DNA of 14,434 nt from Gammaproteobacteria bacterium (GTDB lineage Bacteria > Pseudomonadota > Gammaproteobacteria > Granulosicoccales > Granulosicoccaceae): positions 1-14,434 of the forward strand of contig JAGRHW010000043.1 in NCBI GenBank assembly GCA_020444765.1, written 5' to 3'. The translations under genes were made by a program, and so were the position numbers. Shown one piece after another: positions 7,865 through 14,394 of the stretch (its first letter is position 1; each line of letters begins with the position of its first letter). The notes under the pieces are model-generated. The model worked only from the letters and a program-made list of their open reading frames with translations, was not told the origin of the DNA and searched no databases.

Positions 7865-7884
7865 AAGGGCGGTATACCGCCCTT
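7865..7884 (-). terminator. intrinsic terminator-like palindrome upstream of the GGDEF-EAL gene
   Basis: AAGGGCGGTATACCGCCCTT is a perfect 20-bp palindrome. On the minus strand it is followed by the T-rich TTGTTTTTCC; on the plus strand by TTTTC, so it could work both ways but better on minus. It ends 49 nt before the GGDEF-EAL start codon. No gene precedes it on the minus strand inside the gap, so it either ends an unannotated small RNA or acts as an attenuator in the leader. Confidence 0.7.
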
Positions 7885-8223
7885 TTCAATGAGGACAAAA
7901 CAATTGGCGGTTGAACGACATGCCTTTATTATCGACGCCTTACTCGGCACCCGGTTTATTATGGCAATCAAACCGCTATCCATATCCTCCACTCGTGCTC
8001 AGTTTCAGGCGTATAGTCCCTTACCAACCTATTACTTATTCCAGGACGCAATTTGGCTTGACCTGCCGAAGTCCAGGAACCTAAGCTAGTTATCGTCTAT
8101 GAGGCGTCCTTATTGAAGCGCATTACGAGAACCAGACAACAGTTCCGGCGTTCGAAGCGGCCACCATGGCGGCGCACAGAGGCACTCATCGATAATGAGG
8201 ACTACAAAGCGGGGAAAAAGAAC

Positions 8224-8245
8224 GGGTGAGCCTTGCGGCCCACCC
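8224..8245 (-). terminator. GNRA-capped hairpin with U-tract, minus strand
   Basis: On the minus strand, GGGTGGGCC, a GCAA tetraloop, then GGCTCACCC form a 9-bp stem with one G-U pair, followed within four bases by CTTTTT. On the plus strand the same stem has an A-C mismatch and no T-run, so the minus strand is the likely functional one. It is preceded by a small ATCCC-TTAT-GGGAT hairpin (8259-8272 region). No gene lies upstream on that strand before 8424. It could also be a REP-like palindrome. Confidence 0.55.
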
Positions 8246-8335
8246 AAACGAGGCATCCCATAAGGGATTACTGAGCATTTCTGAATAGGGAGGAATCACA
8301 CTATCCTGCCTGCAGGTTAGCAATAGACAGCTGTA

Positions 8336-8365
8336 TTTACATTGACTATTGTCAAAAGCTAAAAA
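8336..8365 (+). promoter_or_regulatory. putative promoter and FNR-like dyad of the SGNH hydrolase gene
   Basis: TTTACA (8336-8341, five of six matches to the -35 consensus), 18-bp spacer, TAAAAA (8360-8365, four of six to the -10). The spacer begins with the perfect dyad TTGAC-TATT-GTCAA (8342-8355), which fits the TTG-N8-CAA core of FNR/FixK-family sites. A protein bound there would block polymerase. The leader to the ATG at 8425 would be about 50 nt. Confidence 0.4.
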
Positions 8366-8424
8366 TTTCCCGGCAAGTGGGCTCATGAGTCAGCCGAACC
8401 ACCCCAAACACGTAAAGATCCATC

Positions 8425-9210
8425 ATGCCCAAACACAAAGTATTCACGTTGAGCTATTTGTTTTTCCTCCATTTGTTGCTGGCGGTATTGGTTTTCAAAA
8501 CAAATTTTCTCGACAAAGTGGCATTAAAGCTGGGCTTTCCGGAGGACGAGATTGGGCCTCATTACACCGAGATGCTCGAGTATCACAAGCGCATGGACGC
8601 AAACGTGCCGCCGAACAGCATTGTTTTTATCGGTGACAGTCTGATTCAGGGTTTGTATGTCCAGGCTGCACACGACAAGGCTGTCAATTTCGGGATCGGC
8701 AATGACACTGTTGTCGGCGTATTAAAGCGCTTACCGTGGTACCGGTCTTTAGAAAACGCCTCCGCGATTGTGCTCCAGATCGGGGTTAACGACCTGGAAT
8801 ACCGGACAGGCACCGCGCTCCTGCGGGATTACACCACCCTGCTCGCGCAACTGACGGCGGGCAGACCGGTGATCGTCAATGCGTTGTTCCCGGTGGCGGA
8901 AGAGTTTATTGATGACGGGCGCCAATGGAATCAGGAAATTCAAGCGGTTAATACGGAACTTGAAAGCTTGTGTGCAACGGCGGGCAGTTGCGCATTTCTG
9001 GATATGTCAGCGATTCTGGGGGAACCAGCTGGCAGCTTACGGCGGGAAATGCACATCGGTGATGGCGTTCACCTCAGCCCTCGTGGCAATGCGGCGTGGA
9101 TCGCCGAACTGCGTAAGGTTCTGGATCAAGTTATCAAGCAGCAAGCGCTACCCGTTACGCCTCATCATCCTGACGAACATTCGCCAATAAACGCAGCATC
9201 AGGTGATTGA
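8425..9210 (+). CDS. SGNH/GDSL-family hydrolase, membrane-anchored
   Basis: A 261-residue esterase or acylhydrolase of the SGNH superfamily. Block I FIGDSLIQG (68-76) holds the nucleophile Ser72; block II is the NFGIGND segment (88-94); block III QIGVNDLEY (118-126) gives Asn122; block V DGVHLSPRGN (213-222) gives Asp213 and His216, the DxxH pair. An N-terminal hydrophobic helix (about 7-24) without a clear cleavage site suggests a signal anchor with the enzyme facing the periplasm. The ATG is at 8425 with a weak ribosome-binding site. The last 56 bp overlap the 3' end of lptE on the other strand, and the residues beyond about 238 (TPHHPDEHSP...) are a non-conserved tail. Likely substrates are acyl esters or O-acetylated sugars; the sequence does not decide. 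Confidence 0.9.
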   Translation: MPKHKVFTLSYLFFLHLLLAVLVFKTNFLDKVALKLGFPEDEIGPHYTEMLEYHKRMDANVPPNSIVFIGDSLIQGLYVQAAHDKAVNFGIGNDTVVGVLKRLPWYRSLENASAIVLQIGVNDLEYRTGTALLRDYTTLLAQLTAGRPVIVNALFPVAEEFIDDGRQWNQEIQAVNTELESLCATAGSCAFLDMSAILGEPAGSLRREMHIGDGVHLSPRGNAAWIAELRKVLDQVIKQQALPVTPHHPDEHSPINAASGD

Positions 9211-9703
9211 CCAACTCTTCACGCATCTCGGCACGCAGGATTTCCGCCTCATCCGCTTTTCCGAGCACCCCTGTCTGATCGTAGGTATATTCGCGAATCA
9301 CCGATACCGTATTGGCGCGTTGGTTCTCGTCAAAAACAGGCGGCTTGTCGTCAACACTCTGTGCGATTTTCATATCCACGGAGTGCCTCAGTTCGTATTC
9401 ACTGACACGGCCCGTACTGCCAACGGAAACGATGCGCTGGGACTGACTTTCATTCCGCAGCTGAATAACAATATCCGCCAGCTTGATATTATCGCTGACC
9501 GTAAACTTGCGATCGGTCAGCGCCATGCGCAGGCGCCAGGCAATCGACACCTGATCACCAGCGTCTATATACAGGGTGCCGATGTCCGTGGTTTGTGTGA
9601 TGCTGCCTCTGGGCGTAAAACCACAGCCGGCAAGCGAAAACATCAGGAAAAGGGCCAATAAACACGCGAACGCCGCAGAGCCGGCAAATCGGGAAGTTGT
9701 CAT
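9155..9703 (-). CDS. lptE: LPS-assembly lipoprotein LptE
   Basis: Outer-membrane partner of LptD in the translocon that places lipopolysaccharide in the outer leaflet. The 182 residues match the family length. The signal peptide ends in the lipobox LAGC with Cys27, followed by GFTPRG, the typical start of mature LptE. SEYELRHSVDM (about 101-111) and the C-terminal REYTYDQTGVLGKADEAEIL stretch, then MREELVNHLMLRL, are family hallmarks. The start at 9703 lacks a good ribosome-binding site; TAGAAT just upstream (9715-9710) is a -10-like box that would give a nearly leaderless message. In many gammaproteobacteria lptE sits between leuS and holA; neither is here. It follows the hemerythrin-like gene by 93 bp on the same strand and collides tail to tail with the SGNH hydrolase gene. 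Confidence 0.93.
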   Translation of the reverse strand: MTTSRFAGSAAFACLLALFLMFSLAGCGFTPRGSITQTTDIGTLYIDAGDQVSIAWRLRMALTDRKFTVSDNIKLADIVIQLRNESQSQRIVSVGSTGRVSEYELRHSVDMKIAQSVDDKPPVFDENQRANTVSVIREYTYDQTGVLGKADEAEILRAEMREELVNHLMLRLLANVRQDDEA

Positions 9704-9796
9704 CGCATCATTCTACACGCCGGACTAGCCCGATGGAATGCACAGAATACCCGGCAGCAAACCCTTCAGCGGTGTGATCCCGACGGTAAAATACAA

Positions 9797-10234
9797 TCAG
9801 GCCGCTTCGAGCTGTTCATGAACCTTTTTGACCAGAGGATACAACTGCTCGGTTTCGTCCTGAATCCTGTTCAGCACCAGCTCAAACATGCCATCGGTCT
9901 CAAGCAGGAATTTTTCATAGTCACCAATTTGCACAGTGTCCTTTTTGCACCAGCGACGGCAATAGGAATCGAACAACCTCCTGATTTCAGACGAACCGGA
10001 GAGAAACAGACTTGCGGTGTTCTTCACCGCGGAATCCTCGTGTGACAGCAATTTGGCATAAAGGCTTCGGTCTTCGAGTTCAAAATGATTCTTGACCGTT
10101 CGTATATAGCGCATGAAAAGTTCAGAGGTGATGGGGTTATCGCACACGGCCCGATCGTGGATAAGATTACCCAGCACATTCGAAAGCTCGGTTATTTTGT
10201 GATTCTGTGCGTGTAATTCATCAAAATCTATCAT
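9797..10234 (-). CDS. hemerythrin-like (HHE-type) helical protein
   Basis: A 145-residue, all-helical cytosolic protein with the pattern of bacterial hemerythrin-domain proteins. His12 (AQNHKI) matches the first ligand position, HFELEDRSLYAKL (50-62) the second helix with His50 and Glu54, and RIQDETEQLYPLV (123-135) the last helix. Hemerythrins carry five histidines and two carboxylates on a di-iron site; here the third-helix histidine is not evident in SSEIRRLFDSYCRRW, and the last helix has Arg123 where His is usual. Iron binding may therefore be lost or altered. The same bundle shape is shared with Rsd/AlgQ anti-sigma-70 proteins, a less likely alternative. ATG at 10234 has a strong GGAAGG ribosome-binding site. 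Upstream lie two matching dyads. Role unknown. Confidence 0.75.
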   Translation of the reverse strand: MIDFDELHAQNHKITELSNVLGNLIHDRAVCDNPITSELFMRYIRTVKNHFELEDRSLYAKLLSHEDSAVKNTASLFLSGSSEIRRLFDSYCRRWCKKDTVQIGDYEKFLLETDGMFELVLNRIQDETEQLYPLVKKVHEQLEAA

Positions 10235-10331
10235 GCTTCCTTCCCCATCTTGCCAAATGAATTAGTCATCACCGAAGAGTGACGTTTATCTGGATTAAAT
10301 TTGCTAAATCGAAATCTTAGCGTCGCGGATA

Positions 10332-10377
10332 TATCCTACTGGATAGTAAATACAGCAGCAACCTACCCCAAAGGATA
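10332..10377 (-). promoter_or_regulatory. paired dyads over the putative promoter of the hemerythrin-like gene
   Basis: Two 14-bp dyads of the same form, TATCC-TACT-GGATA (10332-10345) and TACCC-CAAA-GGATA (10364-10377), lie exactly 32 bp apart, about three helical turns. On the minus strand TTGCTG (10361-10356), a 17-bp spacer and TAGGAT (10338-10333) form a possible promoter: the near dyad covers the -10 and the far one abuts the -35. This suggests cooperative binding by one dimeric regulator. The regulator is not identifiable here. Confidence 0.45.
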
Positions 10378-10437
10378 GATTTAATTTATAGGCCATTCAA
10401 TCTGCCAATCTTTACTTTCTTTACCTCTGGATGGGCA

Positions 10438-12300
10438 TTAGTGCGTGTATTTCTGCTGATTCGCCGGCACATACACTTCGAGCGGCGTAAGCTCGGCGGT
10501 CATACCCATTTTTGTCACGAGAAGGTTTTTGATACGCGCATCGTAAAACCGCAACACTTTCGACCGATACAGAAACGTGTAAGGTTGTTGCTCGTATAGA
10601 ATAGCTTCAGCCTTCCGCCAGATTTGCATACGCTCAGCTTCATCAACCGTGGAACGCGCCTGCTCAACCAGGTCGTCAAACCGGGAATGCTGAAAACCGA
10701 CAAAGTTATCGCCACCCGAAGCGATCTGCGAGCTATGGAACATCTGGTAGATATCCGTTTCAACCCCGCTTGTCCAACCCAACGCAATGGCATCAAAATT
10801 TCGATTACGCAGCAGGTCGATCATCACCGGCCAGTCGGTTGGTTTTGGCGTTAATACTATACCGGCCCTGGCGTAAATATCCTTTAACAGCAAGACGATC
10901 CGCCGGGTCTCCTCCCTGCCCTGGAAAAATACCAGCTCAAACTCAAAGGGGATGCCATCGCTGTTTTCAAGCACACCATTCCCATCACGATCGGCAAAAC
11001 CGGACTCGGCAAGCAATTGTGCAGCCTGTTCGGGATCATACGGACGCGGCGTCAGTTGAGGGTCATGCTGTTTGCTGTTCTGATTAAACGGTGAAACCAC
11101 CGCCTCAGCAAACCCCAACTTGATTTCATCGATAATTCTCGCTCTGTCAGTCAACAGAGTCATTGCAAGGCGAACGCGCTGGTCTGCAAAAAACGTTGGT
11201 CTTTCGGATTTTTTGGTATTCCAGCCTATATAACTATACCCCTGAAAAGGCGGCATAAAGTCAAAAGAAGAGGCTTTGTCCTTAAAAAACGGTTCTTCAC
11301 GCAATGCCTCAAACTCTCTGGGTTCAGCCGTATAGGCATCAAGTTCGCCATTTCTGAATGTCGTCAGCCTTGCATTTTCATTTTCGATAATTTTCCAGAC
11401 GAGCCGGTCAAGCGAGGGTACAACCGGCCCCCAATAACGATTATTCCTTACCAGTTCAACCCGACCGGACTCAGGACTCCACTGCTCAGGATTGACAAGT
11501 CTGTAAGGTCCGGAGCCGAACAACAAACCTTTCGACTGATTATACTGCTCGGAATTTTGCAGGTACTTCCGGTAATAAGCGGATGACAAAACCGGTAATT
11601 CACCAAGCAAAGACAACCCTGCAAAATAAGGTTCTTTCAAGATAAACCGGACTGACAGCATATCCAGCACTTCAACTGAGTTTATTTTTTCAAGATAAGA
11701 ACGCAGGGCCGGAGCAGCTATCTTCTCATCCATCACAAATTCGTAGGAAAACTTCACGTCCTCAGCAGTTAATCTCGAACCATCAGAAAAGCCCGCCTCA
11801 GGCCTGAGCTTGAAGTCGAAAATCAAACCGTCATCACTCACCACCCAGGACTCGGCCAGCAAACCGGTCCATTCAAGTGATTCAGGATCACGTATCAATA
11901 AGGACTCTATAACGAAAGTCTGGATGGAGCTGGCATTTTTTTCAGATGAAATCACAGGGGAAATGGTTTTCAGACTGCTCTCAAGCGGTACCACAAGCCA
12001 GTCACCCTCGGCGTAATCAGAATTGTGGGACATACTTGCAACTTTGGAAAAGGCATCACTCCCTGAAGCCATGGGAAGGTCATCGACACGGGAGGAATCA
12101 TGGAGCCGAACCGAAGCCGATGATACGGTCGCCGACCTCAGGGAGCGAATATCCCGCCCCTGTTCATCAATCGCATTTTGCAAGCTGTCGATTTTTTTCC
12201 ATTGACGGTCGATCATGTACATGGTCAGCAACAGCAAGAAAATAATCCCGAGCATCAGGCATATCGAAACTATTTCTTTACGTGACCAACGTGAATTCAT
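10438..12300 (-). CDS. membrane-anchored family 5 extracellular solute-binding protein (oligopeptide type)
   Basis: A 620-residue protein of the OppA/DppA/NikA binding-protein family. The signature LLAESWVVSDDGLIFDFKLR runs at 147-166, followed by FSDGSRLTAEDVKFSYE; GSGPYRLV, RNNRYWGP, a YIGWNT segment, DQRVRLAMTLL and the C-terminal YEQQPYTFLYR block follow in the family's order. Unlike usual members it has no lipobox or cleavable signal: basic MNSRWSRKE leads into one strong transmembrane helix (10-30), a coiled-coil-like stretch (32-58), a Ser-rich spacer to about 95, then the binding domain. It is thus likely tethered to the inner membrane, facing the periplasm. No ABC permease or ATPase gene is nearby. 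It follows ppiD by 67 bp with a terminator between. It may bind peptides for sensing, chaperoning or a distant transporter. Confidence 0.88.
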   Translation of the reverse strand: MNSRWSRKEIVSICLMLGIIFLLLLTMYMIDRQWKKIDSLQNAIDEQGRDIRSLRSATVSSASVRLHDSSRVDDLPMASGSDAFSKVASMSHNSDYAEGDWLVVPLESSLKTISPVISSEKNASSIQTFVIESLLIRDPESLEWTGLLAESWVVSDDGLIFDFKLRPEAGFSDGSRLTAEDVKFSYEFVMDEKIAAPALRSYLEKINSVEVLDMLSVRFILKEPYFAGLSLLGELPVLSSAYYRKYLQNSEQYNQSKGLLFGSGPYRLVNPEQWSPESGRVELVRNNRYWGPVVPSLDRLVWKIIENENARLTTFRNGELDAYTAEPREFEALREEPFFKDKASSFDFMPPFQGYSYIGWNTKKSERPTFFADQRVRLAMTLLTDRARIIDEIKLGFAEAVVSPFNQNSKQHDPQLTPRPYDPEQAAQLLAESGFADRDGNGVLENSDGIPFEFELVFFQGREETRRIVLLLKDIYARAGIVLTPKPTDWPVMIDLLRNRNFDAIALGWTSGVETDIYQMFHSSQIASGGDNFVGFQHSRFDDLVEQARSTVDEAERMQIWRKAEAILYEQQPYTFLYRSKVLRFYDARIKNLLVTKMGMTAELTPLEVYVPANQQKYTH

Positions 12301-12321
12301 TATTAGAAAACCGTCATTCGC

Positions 12322-12354
12322 AAGGAAAACGCCCTCTTAGCGGGCGTTTTCCTT
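12322..12354 (-). terminator. bidirectional intrinsic terminator after ppiD
   Basis: AAGGAAAACGCCC and GGGCGTTTTCCTT form a perfect 13-bp stem around a 7-nt loop, with the GC-rich core next to the loop and the T-run in the outer arm on both strands. It starts 13 bp after the ppiD stop codon and ends 21 bp before the binding-protein start codon. No convincing promoter is visible after it, so some read-through or a promoter inside ppiD must feed the next gene. Confidence 0.88.
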
Positions 12355-12367
12355 AATCCAAGACCAC

Positions 12368-14293
12368 CTATTGAATCTCGGGTTGCAGTATCTGTTGATT
12401 GATCTCAACCAGCGCTTTGCCCCGTAGTCCTCGCACAAACGCTTCATACTCTGCATATCCGCTTTGCATGGGGTCAATTACCGATTCTTCAGCAGCAACT
12501 TCGGCCTCGGTAATCTCTCCTGAAGTAACCGATTTGAGCATCAGTACATATTGATCACCGGAAGGCAAAGCCGCGGTCGAAAAGGTACTGGAGCCCTCTA
12601 CCGGCTTAGGCATGGAAAATACAGCCTCGACAACTGCCCGGTCCAGCTCACGGTTATCACGTTTGATATCACCGGCTTCCGTGTACTCGCCGCCGGATTC
12701 ACCCGCAACTTCTGCCGGTGATTGCCCGGTTCTTAGTTTTTCTTCCACCCCTTCAACTTTTACCTGCAATGACTTGATTGCAGTTTCCTGCTTCAGCTGT
12801 GTCTGAATTTCATCCGCTACTTCTTCCAGCGTTTTTTGCCGGGGATCTTCGTGATCCAGCACGCGTAAAACGACGACATGATTCTGCCCAAGCTCTATTA
12901 ATTGGGAGTTATTTCTTTGTTCCAGAACTTCCGGCGTCAAGGCTGCATTGATTATTTGCTGGTTGGCGCCAATGCCGTCTTTGGTCAATCTGTCAATCCA
13001 ATCCGATTGTTGTATTTCGAACTCACCCGCTTCGGCAGCCGGCACCAGCGAATCCGGGTTTTCATACGTTTGATTGGCTAGTAGTTCGTTTTTGTCAAAA
13101 AACGCCTCATCGGCTTTTTGTTGTCTGAGCAGCTCGACGATTTCATCCTTGACCATCGTAAAATCCTTTCCGCGCTCATCCTTGATATCGTCAAGGCGAA
13201 TGATGTGATAGCCGAAATTGCTGCGGATTGGATCGGAGATCTGTCCTTTTTCCATCGAGAATGCCGCTTCTTCAAAAGCCGGCACCATTGCTCCTTTGCC
13301 AAAAAAACCAAGACTGCCACCATTTTGTGCCGAGCCGGGATCCTCAGAAAATTCCTTTGCCAGCGCCTCGAAACTTTCACCCGCATCCAGTCTGGCCTTT
13401 AGATCCTCCATGGCCTTCAGCTTTTCGGCGGCTTCTGTCTCGTCCGCATCTTCCGGCAATGACAATAAAATATGCGATGCGGAGCGCTCTTCAGCGACTC
13501 TGTAATTATCCTTATGCGCCTCGAAATAGGCCTTGGCCTCTTCCTCCGGAATCTCGAAGTCGTTCTTTAATGTATCGGTATTGAGTTCAATATACTCAAT
13601 CTTCACACGTTCAGGGTGTTTGTAATTCTCCTTGTTTTCCTCGTAATACGCCTGAATGGCTGCTTCGTCGACTTCTGTATTGGCCAACTCCGACTCAAGC
13701 GTGAAAGCAATATACGAAAAATTTCTTGTCTGATTTTCAAGCGTCAGAGCAGCGGTATTTTCGTTTGGCAAAACAAAATTGGAACTGACGATACTGTCTC
13801 GCAAATCCTGTAAAGCCACATCTCGTCGAAACTGCTCCTCGAAGCTGGCAACGTTATAACCCGCGGACCTGAGTTGCATTTCATAGCGTTCCTGATCAAA
13901 CCGGCCATCCTTTTGGAACACTTCGTTTTGAGTGATGGCTTTGGCCAGACCCTGGTTTGAAACAACGATTTTTTGCTGATCGATGACTTCATTCAGAACC
14001 GCGCTGGTGACTACGCTTTCAAGCGCCTGCTGCCGCAGCAGATCTTCACTGGCAAAACCCTGGGGGATAGTCCCGCCAAAAGCCTGTTTCAGACGATTCC
14101 TCTGGGCATTCAGCTCCTGTTCGAAAACCTGTACCGGTACTTCGTTACCATTGACCTTAACAGCAAACGAGGACCCTCCACCTCCAAAGTAGGAGTTTAT
14201 TCCAAAGAACGCAAAAGGCGCGCAGATAAAGAGCAATAGCACGAATTTGAGTACTTTTGAGTTTCTTATGCCTTCACGCATACTGGTTAACAT
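12368..14293 (-). CDS. ppiD: periplasmic folding chaperone PpiD (SurA/parvulin family)
   Basis: Inner-membrane-anchored chaperone near the Sec translocon that helps newly exported proteins fold. The 641 residues are close to the E. coli length. Order: short cytosolic MLTSMREGIRNSK, one transmembrane helix (about 14-32), SurA-like N-terminal chaperone domain (about 44-200), parvulin domain (about 270-370), then a C-terminal helical domain. The parvulin part has ASHILLSLP, the GGSLGFFGKGAMVPAFEEA segment and NFGYHIIRLDDI, a complete-looking active consensus, although E. coli PpiD is reported to lack isomerase activity. The ATG at 14293 has no clear ribosome-binding site. TTGACT (14337-14332), 18 bp, TGATAT (14313-14308) is a weak promoter candidate. 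The tRNA-Asp just upstream fits the lon-hupB-tRNA-ppiD order known in related bacteria. Confidence 0.95.
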   Translation of the reverse strand: MLTSMREGIRNSKVLKFVLLLFICAPFAFFGINSYFGGGGSSFAVKVNGNEVPVQVFEQELNAQRNRLKQAFGGTIPQGFASEDLLRQQALESVVTSAVLNEVIDQQKIVVSNQGLAKAITQNEVFQKDGRFDQERYEMQLRSAGYNVASFEEQFRRDVALQDLRDSIVSSNFVLPNENTAALTLENQTRNFSYIAFTLESELANTEVDEAAIQAYYEENKENYKHPERVKIEYIELNTDTLKNDFEIPEEEAKAYFEAHKDNYRVAEERSASHILLSLPEDADETEAAEKLKAMEDLKARLDAGESFEALAKEFSEDPGSAQNGGSLGFFGKGAMVPAFEEAAFSMEKGQISDPIRSNFGYHIIRLDDIKDERGKDFTMVKDEIVELLRQQKADEAFFDKNELLANQTYENPDSLVPAAEAGEFEIQQSDWIDRLTKDGIGANQQIINAALTPEVLEQRNNSQLIELGQNHVVVLRVLDHEDPRQKTLEEVADEIQTQLKQETAIKSLQVKVEGVEEKLRTGQSPAEVAGESGGEYTEAGDIKRDNRELDRAVVEAVFSMPKPVEGSSTFSTAALPSGDQYVLMLKSVTSGEITEAEVAAEESVIDPMQSGYAEYEAFVRGLRGKALVEINQQILQPEIQ

Positions 14294-14355
14294 GGAGAAT
14301 CACCCGTATATCAGTAATGTGTAACAAGTGTAGTCAAGCGTTTAGATTTTCAATC

Positions 14356-14383
14356 AAAAAAAAAGGCGCCTGTGGGCGCCTTT
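14356..14383 (-). terminator. intrinsic terminator of the tRNA transcript
   Basis: On the minus strand GGCGCC, loop CACA, GGCGCC (14380-14365), extended by three A-T pairs, is followed by a run of nine T (14364-14356). It lies 11 bp beyond the tRNA 3' end and 62 bp before the ppiD start, so ppiD probably has its own promoter. Confidence 0.92.
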
Positions 14384-14394
14384 CTTCTTGCTAT

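Larger units (their letters stand above)
7817..8424. other. 608-bp divergent intergenic region, no credible protein gene
   Basis: Lies between the start codons of the GGDEF-EAL gene (-) and the SGNH hydrolase gene (+). The open frames here (66-97 residues) have no ribosome-binding site, domain or coherent composition. What can be seen: a 20-bp perfect palindrome at 7865-7884, a strong hairpin at 8224-8245, an FNR-like dyad at 8342-8355, a putative promoter at 8336-8365, and on the minus strand a CGGTTT / AAACCG inverted repeat (12-nt loop) around 7953-7976. The stretch 7885-8220 has no other feature I can name. Confidence 0.6.

Noticed and set aside
7796..8089. 97-residue plus-strand open frame in the divergent gap
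   Set aside because: It starts inside the GGDEF-EAL gene, runs through the 20-bp palindrome, has no ribosome-binding site and no coherent domain features.
8186..8386. 66-residue minus-strand open frame in the divergent gap
   Set aside because: It spans the GNRA-capped hairpin and the FNR-like dyad, has no ribosome-binding site, and its composition looks random.
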